Origin: Akkermansiaceae bacterium | GTDB taxonomy: Bacteria; Verrucomicrobiota; Verrucomicrobiia; Verrucomicrobiales; Akkermansiaceae | NCBI GenBank assembly: GCA_015062045.1 | Contig: SUVJ01000008.1 | Coordinates: forward strand, 1 to 46,838 | DNA: 46,838 bases | Reading direction: 5' to 3' | Shown: piece by piece, positions 34,953 to 43,535 of the stretch | How positions within the stretch are numbered: the first letter of the stretch is position 1 | How the letters are laid out: the number at the start of each line of letters is the position of its first letter | Made by a program: the position numbers and the translations under genes | The notes under the pieces: generated by a model | What the model was told of the DNA's origin: nothing | Databases searched by the model: none | The model's input: only the letters and a program-made list of their open reading frames with translations

Positions 34953-36368
34953 ATGTCATACGTACTCTGTTTAGACTGCGGAGCTACCAACGTACGCTCC
35001 ATCTTAGTGAATGAGAAAGGTGAGCTGGTAGCAAAAGCCAGCCGCCCCAATTCAACCGATACCGGCAAAGAGAACACACAATACCACGTGTGGAATGCTG
35101 ACCGTATCCTCAATCAATTGGCAGAATGCACTCATGAAATTTTGCCTAAAGTAGCCCCCTCACAAATTAAAGGCGTAACAATCACTACATTCGGAGTAGA
35201 CGGAGCTTTAGTAAATGCCCAGGGTGAACTGCTTTATCCCGTTATCTCTTGGAAATGCCCACGCACGGCAGAGGTGATGAAAAATATCAGCAGATACCTG
35301 TCTCAGAGCAAGCTAAACGAGATATCCGGCGTGGGAGAGTTTGCCTTCAATACTATCTATAAGTTAATTTGGCTTAAGGAAAATCGACCGGAGCTGTTGA
35401 AACAGGCCCACGCTTGGCTCTTCATCTCCAATATTCTGGCTTACCGGCTCACGGGAGTCATGGCAACAGACCGCACCATGGCCGGCACCTCTCAAATGAC
35501 GGATTTGGCAACAGGAGATTGGAGCGAGGAAATTTTGGGAACCTTGGGTATTAGTAAAGACTTGTTCCCGCCCATGGTCAATGCAGGAGATGTCATTGGG
35601 CACCTTACCCCGAGTGCCTGTGAGCTATTGGGGATTCCTAATGCCGTACCGGTAGTATCCACCGGGCATGATACACAATTTGCCCTGTTTGGAAGCGGAG
35701 TAAAAGAGAATCAGCCCTTCCTCTCCAGCGGCACGTGGGAGATTTTGATGCTGCGCACCCCCCACGCCAAGTTGGATGCCGAGGATTATGCAGCCGGTGC
35801 CACTGTAGAGTTCGACAGCAAACATGGACTACTCAACCCCGGTTTACAGTGGATTGCCAGCGGTATTATTGAATGGGTGAAAGCCACTTGCTACAACGGC
35901 GAAAACTATGATACCATGGATGCAGAGGCCGCAGCCATAGCCCCGGGGTGCGATGGGGTAAAGCTTATTCCCAACTTCCTGCCCAGCGATGCTACCCCCG
36001 GCAGCATTGAGGGGCTTATTTTGGGGCGCACACGCGGACACATTTACCGCGCAGCCATGGAGGCTCTCACCTTCCGACTCAAGAGCAGACTGGAAAAATT
36101 GGAAAAAGTAGGCGGCTTTAAAGCTACCGAGCTTTTGTTAGTAGGTGGAGGAGCCCGCAATAAAATATGGACCCAAATGCGAGCCGATATCCTCGGCCTG
36201 CCCATCCTCGTTTCCACCGTATCGGAGAGCACCGTACTGGGCGCAGCCATGTATGCCCTCGCCGGGGCCGGCATCTACCCCACCCCCGAAGCCGCCCGAG
36301 ATACCATCGGAATCTCCTATGAAACTACGTATCCGGGTGAGCAACAAGGCGTATACTCCATGTTATAA
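34953..36368 (+). CDS. fucK: L-fuculokinase
   Basis: 471 aa, FGGY carbohydrate kinase family; phosphorylates L-fuculose with ATP. It matches E. coli FucK closely: LDCGATNVRS, TTFGVDGALV, ISWKCPRTAEVM, GVGEFAFNTIYKLIWLKEN, GHDTQFALFGSG and LSSGTWEILM, then TELLLVGGGARN in the ATP domain. Rhamnulokinase is excluded by this pattern. It follows an AT-rich glycosyltransferase rather than fucI directly. The aldolase FucA needed to finish the pathway is not in the window. Confidence 0.94.
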   Translation: MSYVLCLDCGATNVRSILVNEKGELVAKASRPNSTDTGKENTQYHVWNADRILNQLAECTHEILPKVAPSQIKGVTITTFGVDGALVNAQGELLYPVISWKCPRTAEVMKNISRYLSQSKLNEISGVGEFAFNTIYKLIWLKENRPELLKQAHAWLFISNILAYRLTGVMATDRTMAGTSQMTDLATGDWSEEILGTLGISKDLFPPMVNAGDVIGHLTPSACELLGIPNAVPVVSTGHDTQFALFGSGVKENQPFLSSGTWEILMLRTPHAKLDAEDYAAGATVEFDSKHGLLNPGLQWIASGIIEWVKATCYNGENYDTMDAEAAAIAPGCDGVKLIPNFLPSDATPGSIEGLILGRTRGHIYRAAMEALTFRLKSRLEKLEKVGGFKATELLLVGGGARNKIWTQMRADILGLPILVSTVSESTVLGAAMYALAGAGIYPTPEAARDTIGISYETTYPGEQQGVYSML

Positions 36369-36386
36369 ATTTGCCCTTTATAAATC

Positions 36387-36411
36387 GTGTAGGGGGCTTT
36401 TGCCCCCACAC
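36387..36411. repeat. GC-rich hairpin after fucK
   Basis: GTGT-A-GGGGGC-TTTT-GCCCCC-ACAC: a stem with one bulged A. No T-run follows. It resembles the GGGGC hairpin at 12529 and may be a REP-like unit or help end the fucK transcript. Confidence 0.45.
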
Positions 36412-36532
36412 AGCACCGTAAGGGGCATTCCGGACATACAGCAGTTTCCTACCAGCGTTTGAGGAGTTTATAAAACGAGATATATTCCGCTGCGAGCAGT
36501 CTTGCATTATCCTTGCAGATGTGGGGCACACC

Positions 36533-36564
36533 AACGGCGTGATGATTCACCTCATCACGCCGTT
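36533..36564. terminator. Hairpin between convergent fucK and M60 genes
   Basis: Perfect 13-bp stem AACGGCGTGATGA / TCATCACGCCGTT with a 6-base loop and short flanking T/A runs; probably a bidirectional terminator. The 226 bp between the two stops holds no other gene that I can support. Confidence 0.7.
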
Positions 36565-36594
36565 TGTATGCCGTTATGCTACAAAAAAGAAGCG

Positions 36595-38319
36595 TTACTT
36601 AGGAGCCTTCCAAATGGTATAGCGTTTGCCATCCCACTGCACGGCGCGGATGGAGGTTGTACCATTGGGCACAATGAGGTCCGTGGTGGCATTATCCTCA
36701 TGGTTAAGGCCACGTAACGCCACACGGCAAAGGCGCTTGCCGCGGTAACATTCAAACGCCACGGCATTTTCCCACTTATCGGCAGGTATGGTTACAATGC
36801 CCTTAGATACATCCGGAGTATAGTCGGGAGACTCCTTGACGGGTATGCGGTCTCGGAAGATGTGCATGGTATTGGCACTGATGTAATAAATCACACAAGA
36901 ATCAGGCTTGGGGTATTGGCGCATGTGGGCAATGGCCTTTTCGCACATCTCACAGGTGATGGTAACATGGTGGCTCTGGTAGTCCTCCACCATGCGGTTC
37001 ATAGGCGCAAGTATACCGGTCTTGACAAAGAACTCGGATAAATCCAACTGCACGGCATCTGCGGCACGCGTGCAAAAAGCCACACGCAACTGCCCGTGCG
37101 GGGTATCTGCTGCGTCTTTTCTGGCTTGCTCATAAATATAGGGGTAGAACCCGTCTTTACCCCGAGCCGCCGCAAAATAGAGCTGCAACTGCCACAGGGG
37201 GGAGACACTCACAAAGTGATCCCCCGTGCGTTTACCGGGCACATTATTAATACCATAATCCGGACCGGTCATAAATTGCCAAAGCTGACGTCTCACCAAG
37301 GCAGAGTTGATATAACAATCAAATCGACCTCCTCTCATGGGTTTATCGTAACCCATTACTGCAGTAGTTTCGTGCTCCAAACGGCAAAAAGCCGGGTTAA
37401 TCTTATAGCAGCACCATGCAGAAAAAATGTTGTTTGTTACCTCTTGGGTTCCGGCCCACATCATACCGGGGCGACATTGATTCACATGCCCGAACTCGTG
37501 AGCTATAGCCCACACTGTATTTTTGAGGCTATCAACATTTGCTACCTCTCGCATCGCGGTATTAACATATGCCCCCCCCATGCCGTCTGCATGCATAAAG
37601 CCCTGCCATTGCACACGTCCATGCATGTGAGTACCGGGGTGGCATTGGTAGCGCTCCCACCCCAAAATATCTTGCTCCATGCGTAATACATCATCATAGA
37701 TAGCCAACAGCTCCGGGCCTCGGTCCGGACAATACTTCCGCAAACCATCTACATTATACGCCAACTGAACACGCTCTCCCAATATATCCAAAATGTTTCC
37801 TTTAGCGTTGGCTAAGAGTTTCTGCCAAGTTTCTGCATCATCGTACTGAGTAAAGACACCGTTGATGGTGCCACCCTCTAGTTTAACCTGCAAAGCAGGT
37901 GCTTGTTGAGGGGTAAGAGATCGATAATTAAAATAACCCAAGCCGGAGGTAGAGGTGGTAAAAGTATTTTTACCACTTTTCAGAGGATATTCAGCATGCC
38001 CCCCTTCACGGTCAAAATTATGAATAATAAAAGTAAGATCCCTGGGGGTATCCCCCTGCACCTCCACCGTTATCTGCTCACCGGCAGTGTAATAAATGCC
38101 CGTAGGGTTTTCGAATGCAGAATAATTATTTGTACGCAGCGTATTACGTACCGCGTCCTGAGGCAAATATGCGCGGAATGTACGTACGCGGTATGCAGAT
38201 TCAGGATTTGTCGTTTTGTTAATCTGAGAATAATCCGTACCAGCGGGGATTTCTGCATGCAACACCATCGGCGCTATCAACACGCAGCACAACATACTCA
38301 AGCATATAAAAAACTTCAT
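36595..38319 (-). CDS. Secreted M60-like (enhancin-type) zinc metallopeptidase
   Basis: 574 aa with a signal peptide (about 22 residues, cleavage after LHA). Gluzincin motif HEFGH at His274-His278, with third ligand Glu293 in GTQEVTNNIFS, the M60/PF13402 spacing. The N-terminal half (YRVRTFRAYLPQ, TGIYYTAGEQITVEV) is the beta domain that commonly precedes M60 catalytic domains. M60-like enzymes cut mucin-type O-glycoproteins, which fits the mucin-sugar genes here. It lies 19 bp after the ankyrin gene on the same strand, so co-transcription is likely. Substrate specificity is inference. Confidence 0.87.
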   Translation of the reverse strand: MKFFICLSMLCCVLIAPMVLHAEIPAGTDYSQINKTTNPESAYRVRTFRAYLPQDAVRNTLRTNNYSAFENPTGIYYTAGEQITVEVQGDTPRDLTFIIHNFDREGGHAEYPLKSGKNTFTTSTSGLGYFNYRSLTPQQAPALQVKLEGGTINGVFTQYDDAETWQKLLANAKGNILDILGERVQLAYNVDGLRKYCPDRGPELLAIYDDVLRMEQDILGWERYQCHPGTHMHGRVQWQGFMHADGMGGAYVNTAMREVANVDSLKNTVWAIAHEFGHVNQCRPGMMWAGTQEVTNNIFSAWCCYKINPAFCRLEHETTAVMGYDKPMRGGRFDCYINSALVRRQLWQFMTGPDYGINNVPGKRTGDHFVSVSPLWQLQLYFAAARGKDGFYPYIYEQARKDAADTPHGQLRVAFCTRAADAVQLDLSEFFVKTGILAPMNRMVEDYQSHHVTITCEMCEKAIAHMRQYPKPDSCVIYYISANTMHIFRDRIPVKESPDYTPDVSKGIVTIPADKWENAVAFECYRGKRLCRVALRGLNHEDNATTDLIVPNGTTSIRAVQWDGKRYTIWKAPK

Positions 38320-38338
38320 ATAATGTCCTTTCCGTATT

Positions 38339-39379
38339 TTACTTTAATAATTCATAAGCTTCTCCATCTGCATACTCAATAGCTGTTTTACCTTGCGCAT
38401 CTTTTGCCGTACGATTCGCCCCGGCATCCAGCAACATTTTAACCATAAATACACGGTTATGCTTAACGGCTTGATGCAGCAAAGGACTATCGGCAAATCG
38501 TTTATCGTTTACATCTATGCCGGCGTTGATGAACATTTGCAGAAAATCAGCCCTATTCCATGTAATCGCCATAGCCACCGGATACCCGTTACGCTTACCA
38601 TCCGGGCTGAAATTATCTGCCTTGTATGCCGGTATCAATGCCTCTACCGCAGCCGCATTACGACCCCACACAGCATCATGCAGAGGAGTTGCACCATTAT
38701 TACCCGGATGATACGGATCTGCTTCGGCTGCCAGCAGAGCTTTAACTACCGCTCCACTTGCAGAGGCTGCCGCCAAATGCAATACGCTTTTTTGAGCAGC
38801 ATTAACATAATTTGCATCTGCCCCGGCCTGCAACAATGCAGTCACAGCCTCTGCATTATTTGCCAGAATGGCAACACTTAACATGGTGCCACACCTATCC
38901 TCGCTAAGTGCATTTGCATTTACTCCGGCATTAAGTGCTGCGTTTACAGCATCTATATTACCGGCCTTAATATCCCGACTCAGTTGCAATTCCTTTTCCC
39001 GAGCCCTACCGGCAGATTCCAATAATTTAACGGTGCCTTTTCCCTGCGCTATTTCTATGGGTAATTTTCCTGCTGCATCACGCGCAGCAGCGTCTGCCCC
39101 GGCGGTCAACAATATTTTCACCGCCCCCGCCTTACCATTAGCAGCTGCAATATGCAAAGCTGTTCGCCCCAATTCATCTGTCGCATTTACTTGCGCGGGC
39201 TCTGCGGCAACGGCCTCTTGCAGTTGTTTTTCCGTGCCGTACTCTGCTGCCTCCAAGGGGCTGTATACGGCATTGCTGCGGCGCAGCCATTTTAACAGCT
39301 CAGCATCTGCTTCTGCCGCCATAACCGGCAACACCAAGCTACCTACCAATATCCTCAAAATGGGTGTAACAGTCTTCAT
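38339..39379 (-). CDS. Secreted ankyrin-repeat protein
   Basis: 346 aa with an N-terminal signal peptide (cleavage near VMA-AEA, about residue 20). From about 65 to the end there are roughly eight ankyrin repeats: LGRTALHIAAANGKAGAVKILLTAGADA, in two parts LGRTALHIAAANGKAG and VKILLTAGADA, then AVTALLQAGADANYVNA, KSVLHLAAASASG, GATPLHDAVWG and HQAVKHNRVFMVKMLLDAG. Ankyrin repeats mediate protein binding. A periplasmic or secreted chaperone/inhibitor for the neighbouring M60 peptidase is one possibility raised by the operon, not shown by sequence. Confidence 0.88.
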   Translation of the reverse strand: MKTVTPILRILVGSLVLPVMAAEADAELLKWLRRSNAVYSPLEAAEYGTEKQLQEAVAAEPAQVNATDELGRTALHIAAANGKAGAVKILLTAGADAAARDAAGKLPIEIAQGKGTVKLLESAGRAREKELQLSRDIKAGNIDAVNAALNAGVNANALSEDRCGTMLSVAILANNAEAVTALLQAGADANYVNAAQKSVLHLAAASASGAVVKALLAAEADPYHPGNNGATPLHDAVWGRNAAAVEALIPAYKADNFSPDGKRNGYPVAMAITWNRADFLQMFINAGIDVNDKRFADSPLLHQAVKHNRVFMVKMLLDAGANRTAKDAQGKTAIEYADGEAYELLK

Positions 39380-39557
39380 CTTGCTACTCTATTTCCTATT
39401 TTTACTAACTTTTTTTACCTAACTGCCTCCGCCATCATAACACATATACCCTATTTTGGCAAGCAAAAGATACTTTTTGTTTCAAAAACAGAAGGGTTAA
39501 ATTTTACAAACTTTTCTCTTAACCGTAATTATTTGTTCTGCTATGATTCGGGGCGTT

Positions 39558-40100
39558 ATGAAGCGCACCTTCTTTTACCTCGCCTTGTTGTCCGGCATTT
39601 TTGCCGGGGTAATGGTACCTACCGCCCTTGCAGATGAATCCCCTGCCCCCAAGACAGAAAAGAAAGTCAAGAAGGGCGACAAACCTGCCGTCAGAGCCGC
39701 AATTGAGGATATCGAGTTCCTGACGGATGATAAACCCTCCAAAAAAGCAAAATACTACATCTACCTGCACTCTGCATCTTGGTGCGGTCCCTGTAAGGCT
39801 TTGATGCCCGAGATTGTAAAAGAATACAAGAAAATGAAGAAAAAGAAGGTAGAGATTATCCTCATCGGGCACGATAAAACCCCGGACGCCGCCGTTGCCT
39901 ACTTAGAGCACTACGAGGCCGGGTTCCCCGGTGTGCTCGCCACCTCTCCCGATGCCAAGAAACTGCCGGGCATTACTGCACCCAATGGCATCCCCGCTGC
40001 CACCATTGTGAATGCGGACGGTAAAGTTCTTTACAGCGGCCACGGCAAAGGGGCTCTCGATTGGAAAAAGATTTGCAAGCCTGAAAAGAAGAAGAAATAA
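39558..40100 (+). CDS. Exported thioredoxin-like protein
   Basis: 180 aa from the ATG at 39558 (an ATG at 39543 would add MIRGV before the signal). Signal peptide to about residue 25. A Lys-rich linker precedes a thioredoxin fold with active site SWCGPCK and the later Pro of GIPAATIV. It ends in a Lys-rich tail (KPEKKKK). Probably a periplasmic disulfide oxidoreductase; partner unknown. Divergent from the ankyrin gene across 178 bp of AT-rich DNA that must hold both promoters. A strong terminator follows. Confidence 0.86.
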   Translation: MKRTFFYLALLSGIFAGVMVPTALADESPAPKTEKKVKKGDKPAVRAAIEDIEFLTDDKPSKKAKYYIYLHSASWCGPCKALMPEIVKEYKKMKKKKVEIILIGHDKTPDAAVAYLEHYEAGFPGVLATSPDAKKLPGITAPNGIPAATIVNADGKVLYSGHGKGALDWKKICKPEKKKK

Positions 40101-40158
40101 TCCTCCAACCACGGCAGGCTCAGGCCTGTTATTCCTCTCATTTTTCATTTTGAACATT

Positions 40159-40187
40159 CGGCAGGCTTATCAGCCTGCCGTTTTTTT
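40159..40187 (+). terminator. Rho-independent terminator after the thioredoxin gene
   Basis: CGGCAGGCT / AGCCTGCCG with loop TATC and seven T. It marks the left border of the AT-rich restriction-modification island. Confidence 0.92.
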
Positions 40188-40212
40188 GTGAGAGCAACAT
40201 ACCAGAATTAGA

Positions 40213-40263
40213 TTGACATAAGGCCTCACAAAATGATATAAAAACCTAGTACACTAAGTATAC
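40213..40263 (+). promoter_or_regulatory. Promoter and operator candidate of the restriction-modification operon
   Basis: TTGACA at 40213-40218, 18-nt spacer, TATAAA at 40237-40242. Starting near the expected transcription start is an imperfect palindrome GTACACT-A-AGTATAC (40249-40263), well placed for autoregulation. The methyltransferase ATG is about 55 bp further. A further inverted pair GAGAC...GTCTC lies in the leader at about 40272-40289. Confidence 0.5.
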
Positions 40264-40318
40264 AATAAAAGGAGACATAAGCGCGTCTCATTAGAATCTA
40301 AAAAAGGCACGGGTTATT

Positions 40319-41596
40319 ATGCAATTACTTTCAAAGCTACAGAAAGAGATATCCGATTATCTCATGATGGACACTTGCTTTAATAATGAGCATAAAGCTG
40401 AGGCAGAAGCCATTGCCTCTCATCTCTTACAAAACCTGACAGGCGATATTCCTTTACTAAACAAGAAAACACATATAAAATTATTACACATTTTAAGCCA
40501 AAAATCATCTAAAGAACATGGAATATACGCATGTGAAGACACTGAAGAATTACAAAGCATAGAACTACCTGATTTATTTAACGATCTTCCATATCCCCCT
40601 CCAAAATTTTGGGATTTTACTTTTATTGATTTATTTGCTGGTATTGGTGGTTTTCGCCAAGCTTTTCAAGCAGTGGGAGGAAAATGCGTATTCAGTTCCG
40701 AATGGAACAAATACGCGAAAAAAACATATGCGGCTAATTACGGAGAGATGCCATACGGAGACATCAGATCCATTCCTAAAGAACAAATTCCTAAACATGA
40801 TGTTCTTTGTGCTGGTTTTCCATGCCAGCCTTTTTCTCTTGCCGGAGTATCCAAAAAAAATTCGTTAGGCCGAAAACATGGCTTTGAAGATGAAACTCAA
40901 GGCACCCTCTTCTTTGAGATAAAGGAAATATTACGAATCAAACGACCTAAAGCATTTATGCTAGAAAATGTGAAAAACTTATTATCTCATGATAAAGGTC
41001 GAACGTTTGAAGTAATTCGCAAATCTCTTGTAGATGAGTTAGGATATGTAATTGGATACAAGGTTGTCAACGGGGCAGCGTGGGTTCCTCAGCATCGTGA
41101 ACGAATATACATATTGGGGTTTGATCCACAACAAATAGATATATCGTCCAATGATATTATTATACCTGACAAACCGGAACAGAATTATAAATATCCAAAA
41201 CTCGCCAGCATCATCAAACCTCACGTTGAAGGACATACTCTTGGTCCCGGAACATGGGCTACTTTAGAGAGACATAAAGCGCATCATGAAAAGGCTGGTA
41301 ACGGATTCGGCTATGGTTTATTAACTTGGCCATTGAATGATGATGCTGTAACTCGAACAATCTCGGCTCGTTATCATAAGGATGGTGCAGAGATTCTTGT
41401 ACAACAAGAAGGGACTCGGCCTAGAAAACTTACTATAGAGGAAGCGATGCAGCTACAAGGATATGACCCTCGCAAATTTTTATTTCCGGTTTCAGCAACA
41501 CAAGCATATACTCAAATTGGAAATAGCGTAGTAGTTCCAGCCGTAGAAGCCTCTGCAAGAGTAATAGCTAATCAACTAAAAGAAAAATCCCTATGA
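40319..41596 (+). CDS. DNA cytosine-5 methyltransferase, Dcm/M.EcoRII-like
   Basis: 425 aa. Motif I DLFAGIGG at 104-111, motif IV PCQ with catalytic Cys169, ENV at 216-218, QHRER at 258-262 and late motif QIGNSVVVPA. The stretches GFPCQPFSLAGVSKKN and ENVKNLLSHDKG are those of E. coli Dcm and M.EcoRII, which methylate the inner C of CCWGG. The 100-residue N-terminal extension is also Dcm-like. The gene is much more AT-rich than its chromosomal neighbours, which suggests recent transfer. It overlaps the endonuclease gene by 4 bp (ATGA). CCWGG specificity is inference from homology. Confidence 0.93.
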   Translation: MQLLSKLQKEISDYLMMDTCFNNEHKAEAEAIASHLLQNLTGDIPLLNKKTHIKLLHILSQKSSKEHGIYACEDTEELQSIELPDLFNDLPYPPPKFWDFTFIDLFAGIGGFRQAFQAVGGKCVFSSEWNKYAKKTYAANYGEMPYGDIRSIPKEQIPKHDVLCAGFPCQPFSLAGVSKKNSLGRKHGFEDETQGTLFFEIKEILRIKRPKAFMLENVKNLLSHDKGRTFEVIRKSLVDELGYVIGYKVVNGAAWVPQHRERIYILGFDPQQIDISSNDIIIPDKPEQNYKYPKLASIIKPHVEGHTLGPGTWATLERHKAHHEKAGNGFGYGLLTWPLNDDAVTRTISARYHKDGAEILVQQEGTRPRKLTIEEAMQLQGYDPRKFLFPVSATQAYTQIGNSVVVPAVEASARVIANQLKEKSL

Positions 41597-42828
41597 ATTG
41601 GAGTAGCGGTCATCTATCGTCTTTCTTTAAAGGAATCTGTGTAAAAAGGCTTTCTGCTACTGAAAGTGACCCCAATACATCTCATGGTCACGAGTTTCAG
41701 GGAGTAAAAGCATTTGTTGATTTATTTGGCAAACCCGAGGGTGGAGAAAAAATAACGATTCCTACCAAATTCATCTATTTAGATGATGAAATTCAACAAT
41801 CCGCTCACGGAGAGCTCACATTTTACGACAGCCGTTGGAATAAACCTCACCGTTCGGCAGAATACAGGCTATACTACACCACAAATGTAGTTACAGAATC
41901 CATGTACACAGATGATTGCTTGATAATTGCTAAAGACTTAAAAGATGAAGCCGTTGTTATTGTTTCAAAGGCTGAAAGTGATGTACTTTCTGATATTTTA
42001 TGGCTTTTCGGGCTTAGTCAAGATATAAAAGTGGGTAAGTTCATACATGTATCAACAAAAGAACTGGATGAAAGACCCATCCCATCATGTGCTTCATGGA
42101 TTCTCGATATTCTCGGTATAACCAGATTAACAAGTAAAGATTATTTAGCCGAAATGCAAGAACGATTTGGCGAAGCATTCCCTGACACCTTGACATTTTC
42201 TGCGTTTGCAAGAAGTAAAAGCAATTATGTCAACGCATTAAATGCATCCGCCGATGATGTTCTATTTGATTGGTATAATACAGAGGACTATCTATTCAAA
42301 ATTTTTGAGGAATCCTTACTCGCGCAAAGAATAGAAAAAGGATTTACACCGGATAGTTTTGTTAAATACGCACTTTCTGTCTTAAATCGACGCAAATCCA
42401 GAGCTGGACAAAGTTTAGAAAATCATCTTGCTCAAATTTTTAACGACCATCATATAGCATATTCTCGAACTCCTGTTACTGAATCAAAATCTAAACCGGA
42501 TTTTCTTTTTCCCGGAATCGATTTCTATAAAAATGAATCATTTCCCTCTCAATTACTTCACATGCTAGGGGTCAAAACAACCTGTAAGGACAGGTGGAGA
42601 CAAGTATTGGTCGAAGCCAACCGAATTTCACATAAACATTTATTAACCATGCAAGGAGCCATTTCCGTCAATCAGACAAATGAAATGCAGTTACATAGGC
42701 TCCAATTAGTTGTTCCCAGAATGATACATAACACGTATACTAAACACCAACAAGAATGGTTAATGTCTATCGATGACTTTTTGTTATTACTAAAAGATAG
42801 CCAATCAAAAATAACTAACTTAAGATAA
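41593..42828 (+). CDS. EcoRII-like type IIE restriction endonuclease
   Basis: 411 aa, similar in length to EcoRII (about 400). The C-terminal catalytic domain shows SRAGQSLENHLAQIF, KPDFLFPG and VKTTCKDRWRQVL, with candidate PD-(D/E)xK residues Glu276, Asp303, Lys328 and Lys332. The N-terminal half should be the EcoRII effector domain that binds a second site and controls cleavage. Expected target CCWGG, matching the methyltransferase. Equally AT-rich, translated from an ATG overlapping the methyltransferase stop. The gene appears intact, so the system is probably functional. Confidence 0.92.
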   Translation: MNWSSGHLSSFFKGICVKRLSATESDPNTSHGHEFQGVKAFVDLFGKPEGGEKITIPTKFIYLDDEIQQSAHGELTFYDSRWNKPHRSAEYRLYYTTNVVTESMYTDDCLIIAKDLKDEAVVIVSKAESDVLSDILWLFGLSQDIKVGKFIHVSTKELDERPIPSCASWILDILGITRLTSKDYLAEMQERFGEAFPDTLTFSAFARSKSNYVNALNASADDVLFDWYNTEDYLFKIFEESLLAQRIEKGFTPDSFVKYALSVLNRRKSRAGQSLENHLAQIFNDHHIAYSRTPVTESKSKPDFLFPGIDFYKNESFPSQLLHMLGVKTTCKDRWRQVLVEANRISHKHLLTMQGAISVNQTNEMQLHRLQLVVPRMIHNTYTKHQQEWLMSIDDFLLLLKDSQSKITNLR

Positions 42829-42834
42829 GCTCTC

Positions 42835-43200
42835 CTACTCCCGAAAGAGAGCTTGGAGAAAGTTTTGAAGGGCGAGACAGGAAACGAGGGCATCCGGGAG
42901 TGTGGATAAAAGGCTGACGTGACGGAGTAAGAGCGTTTGTTTAAGAGGGGAGGAAAAAGAAGCATCGGCCAATGAGCAGCGAGCGCGAGATATATTACCG
43001 GCGTGCACCATGATAAAATCCTGCACTGCATCGATAAAACGGTTTATTTTGATGAAAAGATCACGTCGGTGAATAGCATTCGACACTAAGGGCGTAATAA
43101 GAATCTTGAGTTTGTAGGCATAATGCTCTGCACGCTCTCTCCAAGCGCGCAGGCAATTGCGACGATGTGATAAAGAACCGGACATAGCATAAGCATCCAT
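42835..43200 (-). CDS. Hypothetical small helical protein
   Basis: 121 aa, not recognised. Mostly helical by composition, basic in the first half (RRNCLRAWRERAEHYAYKLK), Leu/Ser-rich later. Its ATG overlaps the stop of the upstream frame (TAATG at 43198-43202), which suggests translational coupling. It converges on the restriction gene with only 6 bp between stops. AT-rich like the island. It could be a fragment of a broken gene rather than a functional unit. Confidence 0.35.
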   Translation of the reverse strand: MDAYAMSGSLSHRRNCLRAWRERAEHYAYKLKILITPLVSNAIHRRDLFIKINRFIDAVQDFIMVHAGNISRARCSLADASFSSPLKQTLLLRHVSLLSTLPDALVSCLALQNFLQALFRE

Positions 43201-43535
43201 TAAGCGGGTATTTGCAATAGCATATTCAAACGATGAGTGGATATCAGATTTGACAACTCTGAGAAGATGTGTTGCTGCGTTATTTTAAAGAACTCATTAT
43301 GGACGGTTTGCGGGTTCCACCATTCTTCAAAAAGTCTGCGGTGGGCAGTACAAAGCTCCGCATTGATAAGGGATGAAACACGGTGGCGAGTTTGGCGAGG
43401 TATGGCGCACATCTCTAAGCAAGAATGCGCAAACACGCAATATTGATGCAGCCGAGTGTAGATTTCGCAACATTTGAGGTCACAATTTAATTGAGGGTGA
43501 GTATACATATTGCATGGCAGTATACGCCCTACCAC
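43200..43535 (-). CDS. Hypothetical small Cys-rich protein
   Basis: 111 aa, not recognised. Several Cys in the first half (CDLKCCEIY, HSCLEMC). The segment IYTRLHQYCVFAHSC with PRQTRHRVSSL faintly recalls the N-terminal half of four-helix-bundle (Avd-like) proteins, but the second half does not match. Coupled to the next frame by TAATG. May be a decayed or frame-split gene; coding status uncertain. The 178 bp to its left boundary (43536-43713) show no gene. Confidence 0.33.
   Translation of the reverse strand: MVGRILPCNMYTHPQLNCDLKCCEIYTRLHQYCVFAHSCLEMCAIPRQTRHRVSSLINAELCTAHRRLFEEWWNPQTVHNEFFKITQQHIFSELSNLISTHRLNMLLQIPA

Noticed and set aside
34953..36368. Rhamnulokinase for the FGGY kinase
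   Set aside because: Sequence phrases match E. coli FucK specifically and the isomerase nearby is fucose isomerase.
42835..43535. Diversity-generating retroelement accessory protein (Avd)
   Set aside because: Only a faint N-terminal resemblance; no reverse transcriptase and no template/variable repeat pair were found in the window.
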